Positions 25,406 to 34,248 of a DNA stretch of 64,000 nt are shown piece by piece. The stretch is from JACCZX01 sp963807155 (GTDB lineage Bacteria; Pseudomonadota; Gammaproteobacteria; Burkholderiales; Burkholderiaceae_F). Position numbers and translations under genes: made by a program. The stretch covers positions 104,673 to 168,672 of the forward strand of contig CAWEAZ010000032.1 of assembly GCA_963807155.1 (NCBI GenBank), read 5' to 3'. Position 1 is the first letter of the stretch. Every line of letters starts with the position of its first letter. The notes below the pieces were generated by a model. That model had not been told where the DNA came from and made no database searches. It saw only the letters and a program-made list of their open reading frames with translations.

Positions 25406-26172
25406 GCCACCGCGCCCAGGTTACTGCGAGCCACCCACGGATCGGCGCGCAGCTCGGCCGGCGTGCCCTGTGCAATGACCTGGCCCCATTGGATTACCGA
25501 GATGCGATCGGCGATACGAAACAAAAATGGCATGTCGTGCTCGATCACCACGATCGTCGTGCGCTGGCGAAGTCGCTCAATCAACGTCGTCAGTCGACGA
25601 GCACCCTGCGCGCCCATTCCAGCCGTTGGTTCATCGAGAAACAGCAGCCGCGGCTCCGGCGCGAGCGCGACGGCAATTTCCAGACATCGCCGATCGCCAT
25701 AAGCGAGACCCTTCGCGGGCGCATGTTCTTTTCCCGCCAGCCCCACATCGGAAAGCAGCTGAGCGGCGCGAGCCTGCAGGCCCGAGTCCCGGCGGACCTG
25801 CCCGGTCATCCGAAACGCGCGCTTGACCAACGGCCGCATCGCAACGATCACATTGTCCAGCGCGCTGTAGCTGTCGAACAGATTCATCAACTGGAACGAG
25901 CGGGAGATGCCAGCACGCGCAACGCTGGCAGGCGAAGCACCGGTGATGTCGATGCCGTCAAAGAACACCTTCCCGCGCTCGGGCCGGTAGCGTCCTGTCA
26001 ATACGTTGAAAAACGTGGTCTTGCCGGCACCGTTCGGTCCGATGATTCCCGCAAGCTCACCGGTTTCGACCGCAAACGAAACGTCGTCGAGCACGATCTG
26101 CTGTCCGAAGCGCTTATGCAGGCGGTGCGCTTCAAGTAGAGGCATCGGTGGTGCGCCTGCGAAGTTGATCAC
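25402..26172 (-). CDS. livG: Branched-chain amino acid-type ABC transporter ATP-binding protein LivG
   Basis: A 256-residue ATPase: Walker A IIGPNGAGKTTFFNVLTG, a slightly unusual signature LAYGDRRCLEIAVALA (LSYGxxR in most LivG), Walker B LLFLDEPTAGMGAQGARRL, and IVVIEHDMPFLFRIADRI. The first nine residues (MINFAGAPP) overlap livM; ATG at 26145 (MPLLEAHRLHKRFGQ) is the likelier start. It overlaps livF by 4 bp. Confidence 0.93.
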   Translation of the reverse strand: MINFAGAPPMPLLEAHRLHKRFGQQIVLDDVSFAVETGELAGIIGPNGAGKTTFFNVLTGRYRPERGKVFFDGIDITGASPASVARAGISRSFQLMNLFDSYSALDNVIVAMRPLVKRAFRMTGQVRRDSGLQARAAQLLSDVGLAGKEHAPAKGLAYGDRRCLEIAVALAPEPRLLFLDEPTAGMGAQGARRLTTLIERLRQRTTIVVIEHDMPFLFRIADRISVIQWGQVIAQGTPAELRADPWVARSNLGAVA

Positions 26173-27166
26173 GAAGCTGTTGAATCATTCCGGCAATTCC
26201 CTCCGGCTTGAACAGCACGACGGCCATGAACAACAGTCCGTACCAGAGCAGCCAGGTCTCGGTGTAGGCACCGAGCAGATCACGCGCAACAATGAAGAAC
26301 ACCGCTCCGATAACGGGCCCCCAGAAGCTGACCAGTCCGCCGCCGATCAGCACCATCATCACCACATAGCCCGAGTTGTTGAGACTCATCACGTTCGGGT
26401 ACGCCGACTGTTGCGCCAGTGCGAACAGCCCGCCGGCCAGTCCCGCGATCGCGCACGACATCACGAACACAGTGAACTTGACGAGCCAGACGTTGTGCCC
26501 GCAGTACGCCGCGCGCATCTCGTTCTGCTTGACGGCGCCCAGGACGCGCCCGAACGGCGTATCGATCAGATACCAAAGCGCCCACGCGATCACTGCGAAC
26601 AACGTCAACGCGAAATAGAAAAGCGCGGCGTGCGAAGTCAGCGACAACTGCATGAAGCCGAGATCAAGTGGCGGGCGCGGAACGTTTAGCAAACCGTCTT
26701 CGCCGCCGGTCACGCTATGCCACTTGATCGAAACGAACCACGCTAACTGGCCGAATGCGATCGTCATCAATGCGTAGTAGATGCCGCGCCGATGCGAAAT
26801 GAACGCCGCGACGAACGCGCCGAAAACTGCGGCGGCGGCAATTGCAGCCGCCATTCCGGCGATCAGTCCGACATCGGGTTGCTTCAGGGCAAGTCCCGCT
26901 GCGTACGCGCCGACGCCAAAAAAGGCGCCGTGACCGAATGAAGGCAAACCGCCGTAGCCGAGCAAGAGGTTGTAGCCCAGCGCGTACAAGCTCCAGATCA
27001 ACACTTCGAGAGCCAGATACTGATACAGCCCGACGGCGCCCAGCCACAGCGGGCTTGTCGCGAACAGCGCCAGCACCATGCCGTATCCGAGCGCGAACCC
27101 CGGCGCACGCGCCGCCGCGAAGGCCGGCACGACGGCGCCCGCCTGCGTGCTCAAGACACTTGCCAC
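26132..27166 (-). CDS. livM: Branched-chain amino acid-type ABC transporter permease LivM
   Basis: A 344-residue membrane protein with about ten hydrophobic segments. It has the LivM motifs LSLYALGYNLLLGYGGLPSFGHGAFFGVGAYAAGL (starting YALGYNLLLGYGG) and GLAGGLFALAQQSAYPNVMSLNNSGYVVMMVLIGGGLVSFWGPVIGAVFF. It is the first gene of the - strand arm, 114 bp from the divergent RpiR regulator. Its partner permease LivH and binding protein LivK are on the + strand arm. Confidence 0.93.
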   Translation of the reverse strand: MASVLSTQAGAVVPAFAAARAPGFALGYGMVLALFATSPLWLGAVGLYQYLALEVLIWSLYALGYNLLLGYGGLPSFGHGAFFGVGAYAAGLALKQPDVGLIAGMAAAIAAAAVFGAFVAAFISHRRGIYYALMTIAFGQLAWFVSIKWHSVTGGEDGLLNVPRPPLDLGFMQLSLTSHAALFYFALTLFAVIAWALWYLIDTPFGRVLGAVKQNEMRAAYCGHNVWLVKFTVFVMSCAIAGLAGGLFALAQQSAYPNVMSLNNSGYVVMMVLIGGGLVSFWGPVIGAVFFIVARDLLGAYTETWLLWYGLLFMAVVLFKPEGIAGMIQQLRDQLRRRTTDAST

Positions 27167-27224
27167 CTGTTCCTCGCAGCCATCAAAACGAAGCCAATAG
27201 AATATTTGTTCTGTTTCTGGACAA

Positions 27225-27239
27225 AACGTAATCTACGTT
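27225..27239. promoter_or_regulatory. Palindrome in the divergent livM/rpiR promoter region (candidate operator)
   Basis: AACGTA-ATC-TACGTT is a perfect 6-bp inverted repeat with a 3-nt spacer, centred between livM (start 27166) and the RpiR-type regulator (ATG 27281). Just upstream, TTTGT-N10-ACAAA (27205-27224) is a second weaker dyad. RpiR proteins often bind inverted repeats near their own promoters, so autoregulation is plausible. Confidence 0.45.
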
Positions 27240-27280
27240 CTAATCTTGCCGGAAGCAATGGCTTCGATCTCACGACAATC

Positions 27281-28207
27281 ATGCAGTCGCAGGTACTGAA
27301 CAGCGCACGCACTCGCTCGATGAGTCGACCTGGCAGCTATGACGAGCTGGCGCGACGGATCACCGAGCGTTTTCCTCGGCTGCCCGGGCAGCTGCAGCGT
27401 ATTGCCCGTTTTGCGCTCGACGCGCCGGAGGATTTCGCACTCGGCACCGCGGCGCAACTGGCCGAGCAGATCGGCGTACAGCCCTCCGCGCTGGTGCGCT
27501 TTGCAGCCGCGGTCGACTGCAACGGCTTTGCCGAGCTGCGGCAACTGTTTCGGACGCAGTTGCGCGCGCGCACGCTTACTTATCGCGAGCGTATCGAACG
27601 GCTGCAATCGCGCACACCGAAAGCCACGTCGCCCGGCGCGGTGTTTCGCGCGCAGGCGGGTCAAGCAATCGCAGAACTGCAGGGCTTTCAACACGCGATC
27701 GACGACCGGCTGCTGACGCAGGCGGTTGAACTGGTCGCAACGGCATCGCAGATCAACCTACTCGCCGCAAGACGTTCGTTTCCGGTCGCCGCCTACCTGG
27801 CATATGCACTGAATCAACTCGAAGTCCGCACGCAGCTGCTCGACAACGTCGGCGGCATGAATCGCGAGTTCGCCGCACGTATCGATGCCGATGAAGTCGT
27901 CATCGCGATCAGCTTTCGCAATTACACCGACGAGATCGTCGACATCGCCGACGGTTGCCGCAAGCGCGGTGCTGCCGTCATTGCGATTACCGACAGCAAA
28001 CTGTCTCCGTTGATGCGCGTGGCGACGCTTTCATTTGCGATCGGCGATGATGGCGGCGCCGCGTTTCGCTCGCTTGTCGAGCCGATCGTTCTGGCGCAAT
28101 CGCTGGTCGTCGCGGTAGGCCATCGATTGATGGCAGAGCGCGCCAACCGGCGCGCGAATCAGCCCGTCGCTAGCAGGCAAGCGTCCAAGAAGGAGTCGCG
28201 CCGATGA
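27281..28207 (+). CDS. MurR/RpiR-family transcriptional regulator
   Basis: A 308-residue regulator from ATG 27281; the frame stays open to 27206. It has an N-terminal HTH_6 domain (YDELARRITERFPRLPGQLQRIARFAL, AAQLAEQIGVQPSALVRFAAAVDCNGFAELRQLFR). A C-terminal SIS sugar-phosphate-binding domain follows (INLLAARRSFPVAAYLAYAL, VVIAISFRNYTDEIVDIADGCRKRGAAVIAITDS). RpiR regulators sense phosphosugars; in inositol clusters they often control iol genes. It overlaps iolC by 4 bp (ATGA) and is transcribed away from livM, so it probably regulates both arms. Confidence 0.9.
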   Translation: MQSQVLNSARTRSMSRPGSYDELARRITERFPRLPGQLQRIARFALDAPEDFALGTAAQLAEQIGVQPSALVRFAAAVDCNGFAELRQLFRTQLRARTLTYRERIERLQSRTPKATSPGAVFRAQAGQAIAELQGFQHAIDDRLLTQAVELVATASQINLLAARRSFPVAAYLAYALNQLEVRTQLLDNVGGMNREFAARIDADEVVIAISFRNYTDEIVDIADGCRKRGAAVIAITDSKLSPLMRVATLSFAIGDDGGAAFRSLVEPIVLAQSLVVAVGHRLMAERANRRANQPVASRQASKKESRR

Positions 28208-30176
28208 AGGACGGCGCAACGCCGCGGGCGCTCGACGTTATCTGCATCGGACGCGCGGCTGTCGATTTGTACGGCGAACAGATCGGCGCGCGCCTCGAAG
28301 ACGTGACGACGTTCGCGCGTTATCTCGGCGGCTCGCCGGCGAATACCGCCGTGGGGTGCGCACGCCTTGGCCTGCGAGCGGCGATGCTGACCCGCGTCGG
28401 CGACGAGCAGAACGGACGTTTCGTGCTCGACTCGCTGGCCCGCGAAGGTGTCGATGTCAGCCAGGTACGGCTCGATCCGCAGCGCCTAACTGCGCTTGTG
28501 TTCCTGAGCATTCGAAGCCGCACCGCGTTTCCGCTGCTGTTCTACCGCGATCACTGCGCCGATATGGCGCTTGAAGCGACGGACGTCGATGCGCGATTTA
28601 TCGCCAGCGCAGCATCGGTGCTGATCTCAGGCACGCACCTGTCGCAGCCGGGAACCTACGCCGCCTGCCGAGCAGCGATCGATGCCGCGCGCGCGGCCGG
28701 CGGCCGCGTCATTCTCGACATCGATTTTCGACCGGTGCTTGTGGGGGTCTGGCTCCGCTGGGCGACGGTGAAACGCGTTACGTGCAGGCGCCCAGCGTTA
28801 GCGCCAGTCTGCAGGCGATCATCGCTACGTGCGATCTGATCGTCGGCACCGAAGAAGAGTTTTGCATCGCCGCGAACATGAGCGATCCGCTTGCCGCTGT
28901 CATCGCATTGCGTCAAAAGTCGACGTGCACACTGGTCGTGAAACGTGGTGCGTCAGGCTGCACCATTTATCCCGGGCTGCGCGGCGCGGCTCCAATCGAG
29001 GTGCCTGGATTTCCGATCGAAGTATTCAACGTACTCGGCGCCGGCGACGCGTTCATGGCGGGATTTCTCAGTGGCTGGTTACGCGACGCATCATTGGCCG
29101 AATGCGGCCGGCGCGCGAATGCGTGCGGCGCGCTGGTCGTGTCGCGCCATGGGTGTGCGCCCGCGATCCCAACCCTGGTCGAACTTGAACACTTCTTACA
29201 GCACGGATCCTCAACGCCGCGAGTGCGTGAAGACGCTGCGCTAAATCGCCTGCATCGAGCCACGACGCGCCGGACGGCCCCGCCCTGGATCGCTGCACTG
29301 GCTTTCGATCATCGTGCACCGCTCGAACAGCTCGCGGCCGAGCTGAACACGCCGCTGGCGCGCATCACGCAATTCAAGCATCTGGTCGCTCGCGCAGCCC
29401 AGCGGGCGAGTTTCCGCGCCGACGGGCTCGGTGCGGCGCACGGATTGATACTCGACGACCGCTACGGTGCCGATCTGCTGCCCGAGCTCGACGAAGCCGG
29501 CTGGTGGATTGCGCGGCCGGTCGAAGATCCCGGCTCTCGTCCGCTGCGCTTCGAGCATGGCCGCAATGTGCAAGCGATGTTGCGCGAATGGCCGGCGCGC
29601 CATATCGCCAAATGCCTCGTGTCGTTCGACGCCGACGATCCCGCGTCGCTCCAGAGCGAGCAAATCGAGACACTGCTCGACCTTCGTACAGCATGCGACG
29701 ATTCTGGCCGCGAGCTATTGCTCGAAGTGATTCCGCCAGCCGTTAACGGCGACGGGCGTGATGCGGACCACGTGCTGGCGCGCGCCGTGACTGCTATTGC
29801 GGCAGCAGGCGTGTTGCCCGACTGGTGGAAGCTGCCCGCGCCCGCGAGCACGCAAGGATGGAAGCAGTTAGACACCGCAATTCGCAGTGCGGACGCACAC
29901 TGCCGTGGTGTCCTCGTGCTCGGCTTAGATGCACCCATAGACGAGTTGGCCGATCAACTCGCCGAAGCGGCAACACATCCGCTGTGCCGCGGCTTCGCTG
30001 TTGGGCGCACGATATTCGGCGAAACCGCGCGCGCATGGTTTAACGGCGAAATCGACGATGCAGCTGCGATCGAGGCGATCTCACAGCGCTACTTGCGGCT
30101 GGTGCGGCGCTTTGCGGACGCTCGCCACGCGGTCAGAACACAATCTTCGCCAGCACTCGCTTCGATCAACGGTTAA
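28204..30176 (+). CDS. iolC: 5-dehydro-2-deoxygluconokinase (IolC) fused to DUF2090; frameshift near 28750
   Basis: The PfkB-type kinase domain begins ALDVICIGRAAVDLYGEQIG, with GGSPANTAVGCARLG. Two inserted bases near 28752-28760 break the frame where PVLWGLAPLGDGETRYVQAP is expected. It continues GTEEEFCIAA, then NVLGAGDAFMAGFLSGWL with the catalytic Asp. A C-terminal DUF2090 domain follows (about 29270-30150: WIAALAFDHRAPLEQLAAEL, GRTIFGETARAWFNGEIDD). Total is about 656 residues, normal for proteobacterial IolC fusions. The kinase phosphorylates 5-dehydro-2-deoxygluconate; DUF2090 is aldolase-like and is thought to split the product into DHAP and malonate semialdehyde. Confidence 0.88.
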
Positions 30177-30196
30177 GACCAACAGGACTCGGAAAC

Positions 30197-31095
30197 ATGG
30201 AGCGCATCGGATTCGTCGGCATCGGCCTCATGGGTCACGGCATGGCCAAGCATCTGCTTGCCAAAGAGCTATTCGCTGGCGTTCAAAGTTCATCGCAACC
30301 GTGCCAATCTCGCCGATCTGATTGCGGCGGGCGCAGTCGAAGTCACCGACACACGTGCATTGGTCGCTGCGAGCGACATTATCTTTTTTTGCGTCACCGG
30401 CTCGCCGCAGGTCGAGGAGATCATCTACGGCACCGACGGCCTGCTTGCCGCGGCGCGCCACGGCATGCTGGTCGTCGATTGCTCGACCAGCGAGCCCAAT
30501 TCGACAGCACGCATTCGTGCGGATCTTGCCGAGCGCGGCGTCGCATACATCGACGCACCGCTGGCGCGCACACCGAAAGAGGCAGAGGAAGGCCGATTGA
30601 ACACGATGGTCGGTGCCGATGCAGCCAATTTCGAACGCGTGCAACCGGTGATGAAGGCGTTCTGCGAAAACGTCATTCACGTTGGGCCGCCAGGCCACGG
30701 TCACGTGTTGAAGCTGGTCAACAACTTCCTTGCGCTATCGATTGCAACCAGCACTGCGGAAGCATTCGCCACCGCCGCCAAGAGCGGGCTGTCACTGCGC
30801 AAGCTGCTTGAAGTCATCACGTGCAGGCGGCGTCAATTCCGGCGTATTTCAGATGATTGCAAGCAAGGCGGTCGACGGCGATCTGACCGGAATGAAGTTC
30901 ACGATCGCCAATGGCCGCAAGGACATGAGCTACTACACGCATCTGGCCGAATCGCAGGGTGCACCCAGTTACATCGGCGAGGCGGTGCATCAGGCGCTGG
31001 TGCAGGCCGCTGCGCTCGGCCTCGGCGATCGGTTCATGCCTTCGATGATCGAGGCGCAGGAAAAGCTAAACGGTATCAAGATCGTTCCGCGCTAA
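30197..31095 (+). CDS. 3-hydroxyisobutyrate dehydrogenase-family reductase, two frameshifts
   Basis: The start MERIGFVGIGLMGHGMAKHLLAK carries the GxGxxG NAD(P) motif. An extra A near 30268 shifts the frame to SYSLAFKVHRNRANLADLIAAGA, then DCSTSEPNSTARIRADLAERGVAYIDAPL and GHGHVLKLVNNFLAL (catalytic Lys and NN). A second shift near 30822 leads to AGGVNSGVFQMIASKAV, ending KLNGIKIVPR. Reconstructed length is about 299 residues, normal for the family. Members reduce tartronate, malonate, methylmalonate or succinate semialdehydes. Beside IolC-DUF2090 and MmsA, malonate semialdehyde is the most economical substrate guess. Confidence 0.82.
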
Positions 31096-31154
31096 ATATT
31101 TACGACGTCCGCGCGCGCGAGCGAACAACACATAGGACGCACAGGAGACGAGCA

Positions 31155-32519
31155 ATGAAAACACCGAAGAAACAGCTACAACCCGCGCAGCCGGCACCTG
31201 CCAGCGAGGCATCCAGCACAACGACCCGTCGTCGCCTGCTTGAAGGCGAGCGCGCTCGAGCGCGGCGACGGCGGGCCTGTACGGCGTCGCCCCTTTCTAC
31301 GGGCCGTGGAAACAGCACCACGCGTGGGCGCAGACGCGCGCAGAAAAAACCGCTGGTCCTCGGCCTGACGATGGACGCAAGCGGTCAATACGCCGCGAGC
31401 GGCAGCGACGAACGGCTCGGCGCCATGCTCGCGATCAAGGAATTCAACGACAAGGGTGGCGTGCTGGGCCGGCCCATCGAACACATTCATATCGATACCG
31501 AGACCACTCCGGCAACCGGGTCGCGCGTCGCCGAGCGCATGATCACGCGCAACAACGTGGCGTTCTTGATCGGCGCGCTGCATTCGGGTGTTGCCAACGC
31601 GATCTCGCAGGTGGCGCAGAAACACGGTGTCGTTTACATGAACACCAACTCGAGCTCGCCGACCGAAGCGGGGCAAAACTGCCACCGGACCAAGTTTGTG
31701 TGGGACGGCAACGGCAGCAACTTCGCGCAGGCGATCGTCAAGAACGCGATGAAGGTCAACGGCAACAACTGGGTGCTGGTGACCAACGACTATGTGTGGG
31801 GGCACGACACGTCGAAAGCGACACGCCAGTTGGTCGAGGCGCAGGGCGGAAAGATCATCGGCGAGATCCTGGTGCCGCAAAACACGCGCGACTTCACGTC
31901 GTACCTGTTGCGGCTGCAACAGTTGAAGCCCGATGTCGTTGCTGCTGCTGTCGGCGGCGATGACCAGAAGTCGATGCGCCAGCAGGTCATCCAGGCCGGG
32001 CTTCACAAGCGCATGGCGTGGATCAACAATCAGCAGGATTGGCCGGACGTATATGGGCTCGGCCCCGACGCGATGTTCGGTGTGTTCGGCACCACGTGGT
32101 ACTACCGGCTCGACCTGCCGGGCGTCAAGGAATTCGTCGCGCAATATCAGAAGACATTTCCGGGCATGGCGATCCGCGTGCCGGGCAACGTCTACTACAA
32201 CGGCTACATGGCGACGCGCGAATTGCTGCGCGCGTGCGAGCGCGCCGGCAGTACCAACAACATCGCGGTCATCAAGCAGCTCGAAGGTCTGAAGGTCAGC
32301 GCGCGCGATCGCATGCAGCACTTCGATGCCTACATGAACCCTGCCACGCATCAGATGCAGCAAACGATCTACATGGCGAGCTACAACGACACGCCCGCCG
32401 AGAAGGACGACATCTTCAAGATCATGTCATGGGTGCCGCCGGCCGATGTTGAAGACAAGGCTGCGGTCGGCGCATGCAAGCTCGAATCGTACGAGTCCAC
32501 ACCTTCTTACGAGCAATAG
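31155..32519 (+). CDS. LIV-type ABC transporter substrate-binding protein with Tat-like signal; two frameshifts in the leader
   Basis: From ATG 31155 the leader has the twin-arginine motif STTTRRRLLEG. Between about 31250 and 31345 the plausible protein lies one frame over (GLYGVAPFYGPWKQHHAWAQTRAE). It returns at the A-run near 31343 to KKPLVLGLTMDASGQYAASGSDERLGAMLAIKEFNDKGGVLG. The mature domain is intact (LIGALHSGVANAISQVAQKHGVVYMNTNSSSPTEAGQN, NVYYNGYMATREL). It is a periplasmic-binding fold type I protein (Peripla_BP_6), about 450 residues. The Tat signal and ligand are inferred. A stem-loop separates it from livH. Confidence 0.88.
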   Translation: MKTPKKQLQPAQPAPASEASSTTTRRRLLEGERARARRRRACTASPLSTGRGNSTTRGRRRAQKKPLVLGLTMDASGQYAASGSDERLGAMLAIKEFNDKGGVLGRPIEHIHIDTETTPATGSRVAERMITRNNVAFLIGALHSGVANAISQVAQKHGVVYMNTNSSSPTEAGQNCHRTKFVWDGNGSNFAQAIVKNAMKVNGNNWVLVTNDYVWGHDTSKATRQLVEAQGGKIIGEILVPQNTRDFTSYLLRLQQLKPDVVAAAVGGDDQKSMRQQVIQAGLHKRMAWINNQQDWPDVYGLGPDAMFGVFGTTWYYRLDLPGVKEFVAQYQKTFPGMAIRVPGNVYYNGYMATRELLRACERAGSTNNIAVIKQLEGLKVSARDRMQHFDAYMNPATHQMQQTIYMASYNDTPAEKDDIFKIMSWVPPADVEDKAAVGACKLESYESTPSYEQ

Positions 32520-32550
32520 CGCCTACACCGTGCCGATTGCATTCAGCCGT

Positions 32551-32570
32551 CGCCGGCCGTCAGGCCGGCG
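32551..32570 (+). other. Intercistronic stem-loop between livK-like and livH
   Basis: CGCCGGCC-GTCA-GGCCGGCG is a perfect 8-bp, all-GC hairpin with a 4-nt loop, lying 31 bp after the binding-protein stop and before livH. There is no T-tract, so it is probably an mRNA-stabilising or attenuating element that raises binding-protein over permease levels. Confidence 0.65.
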
Positions 32571-32627
32571 CCCCTGAACAATGTCACCACGCTCGCACCA
32601 CATCTGGTCAACGGCATCGCGCTCGGA

Positions 32628-33497
32628 TTGCTTTTCGCGCTGCTTGCGCTCGGCTTCATGCTGATCGTCGGCTTAATGGAGACGATCAATCTGGCGCACG
32701 GGTCGTTTTTCGCACTGGGTGCATACGTGGCGTTGATGATTGTCGCGCCACCGCTGGCGCCTGAGACCGCGGCGGGCTGGCTCGCGTTACCGCTCGCTGT
32801 GCGCTACGGAATTGCACTCGTGCTGGCGCCGGCGATCGTCGGTGTGCTCGGCATGGTCCTCGAACTCGCACTGCGCCGAACCTACGGCAAGGACCCGCTG
32901 TATGCGTTGCTATTGACCTTTGGCGCGGCGATCGTCATCGAAGAAGCGATTCGCGCGATATGGGGCTCGCGCGAGCGCGTACTGCCGACGCCGGACGCGC
33001 TGCAAGGCTCGGTCGTGATTGGCGAGCTGCTGTTCGCGCGCTATCGCTTCTACGCCGCAGGCGCCGCCGCGCTCGCGATCGGCGCGCTTTGGCTTTTCAT
33101 CGAGCGCACCTCGTATGGCGCGAAGATCAAGGCTGGCTCGTACGACAGCGAGATGATTCGTGCACTGGGCATCAATCTGACGCGGCTACGGCTCGGCGTT
33201 TTCGCGCTCGGCGTTGCGTTGGCCGCCCTTGCGGGCATCGTGCTGGCGCCGATCTGGGGGGTGCGGCCGCAAGTCGGTGTTGATGCCGTCGTGCCCGCGT
33301 TTCTGATCATCGTCCTTGGCGGCGTCGGCAGCTTCTGGGGTGCGGTGGCCGCCGGCCTGCTGGTCGGGATGGTGGTCGGATTGACCGGCGCATTTGCCGG
33401 CGATTGGGCGATCGTCTCGATGTACTTGCTGTTCATCGCGGTCGTCACGTTTCGCGCGCGCGGCCTCGCGGGCAAGAAAAGCGTGCTTGATGTCTGA
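32628..33497 (+). CDS. livH: Branched-chain amino acid-type ABC transporter permease LivH
   Basis: A membrane protein with LALGFMLIVGLMETINLAHGSFFALGAYVAL, the LivH signature, then GKDPLYALLLTFGAAIVIEEAIRAIWGS and PAFLIIVLGGVGSFWGAVAAGLLVGMVVG. The TTG at 32628 is a conservative start. Family-like sequence extends upstream in frame (TTLAPHLVNGIALG), so the true start may be the CTG at 32574, or the ATG at 32581 with a missed shift. It pairs with LivM on the other arm. The next gene overlaps its stop by 8 bp. Confidence 0.9.
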   Translation: MLFALLALGFMLIVGLMETINLAHGSFFALGAYVALMIVAPPLAPETAAGWLALPLAVRYGIALVLAPAIVGVLGMVLELALRRTYGKDPLYALLLTFGAAIVIEEAIRAIWGSRERVLPTPDALQGSVVIGELLFARYRFYAAGAAALAIGALWLFIERTSYGAKIKAGSYDSEMIRALGINLTRLRLGVFALGVALAALAGIVLAPIWGVRPQVGVDAVVPAFLIIVLGGVGSFWGAVAAGLLVGMVVGLTGAFAGDWAIVSMYLLFIAVVTFRARGLAGKKSVLDV

Positions 33498-34245
33498 GCG
33501 GGCTGGGCAAGAGCTGCACGGAAAGACGGCGGTCGTCACCGGCGCCGCTGGGCCAATGGGACTCGCCGCGGCGCGCGCGCTTGCACAGGCAGGTTGCAAC
33601 GTTGCGTTGGTCGACCTGGTCGGCGAGCGTATCGAACGTGCCGCAAATGAAGTTGCGGGCAGTGTTGCGTTCGCCGCTGACCTGACCTCCATTGCCGACA
33701 TTCCGGCGCTCGTCGAGCGCGTCGAGTCGCGCCTCGGCAGCGTGGCGATCCTGGTCAATAACGCGGGCGTGTTGTCGAACACCAAGTCGCAGGCGACCGA
33801 CGAAAGCGAGTGGCGCCGCGTGCTCGCCATCAATCTGGACGCCGCGTTCTTTCTCGCGCGTGCGGTGATCCCCGCGATGCAGCGACTTCGCTGGGGTCGC
33901 ATCATCAACACAAGTTCGCTCGCAGCAAAAACGGGCGGACTGACTGCCGGCACTGCGTACGCGGTATCGAAGGGTGCGCTCAGTGCAATGACGTTTTCAC
34001 TCGCGCGCGAGCTCGCCGCCGACGGCGTGACTGTTAACGGCATCGCACCGGCCTATGTACGCACACCGATGGTCACGGAGGAATTGACCGAAGCGCAGCG
34101 CCAGGCGCTCCTCGCGATGATCCCGGTCGGACGCTTTTGCGAGCCGGAAGAGTTCGCGCATGTCGTGCGCTTCCTCGCGTCGCCACTGGCGGGATTTATC
34201 ACCGGTGAGATCATCGACGTCAACGGCGGCCTGCTGATGGATTGA
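33490..34245 (+). CDS. SDR-family oxidoreductase
   Basis: A 251-residue classical SDR. The cofactor motif is TGAAGPMGLAAARALA, then LVNNAGVLSN, catalytic Ser in NTSSLAAKTG, YAVSKGAL (Tyr-Lys), and VNGIAPAYVRTPM. Asp in LVDLV after the second strand favours NAD. It overlaps livH by 8 bp and ends 3 bp before a second SDR. It probably oxidises or reduces a hydroxyl/keto group of the imported compound. Confidence 0.92.
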   Translation: MSERAGQELHGKTAVVTGAAGPMGLAAARALAQAGCNVALVDLVGERIERAANEVAGSVAFAADLTSIADIPALVERVESRLGSVAILVNNAGVLSNTKSQATDESEWRRVLAINLDAAFFLARAVIPAMQRLRWGRIINTSSLAAKTGGLTAGTAYAVSKGALSAMTFSLARELAADGVTVNGIAPAYVRTPMVTEELTEAQRQALLAMIPVGRFCEPEEFAHVVRFLASPLAGFITGEIIDVNGGLLMD

Positions 34246-34248
34246 TGG

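Noticed and set aside
31176..32363. 395-codon open frame on the - strand opposite the LIV binding-protein gene
   Set aside because: Arg/His/Val-rich shadow of a well-conserved gene; no ribosome site or family pattern.
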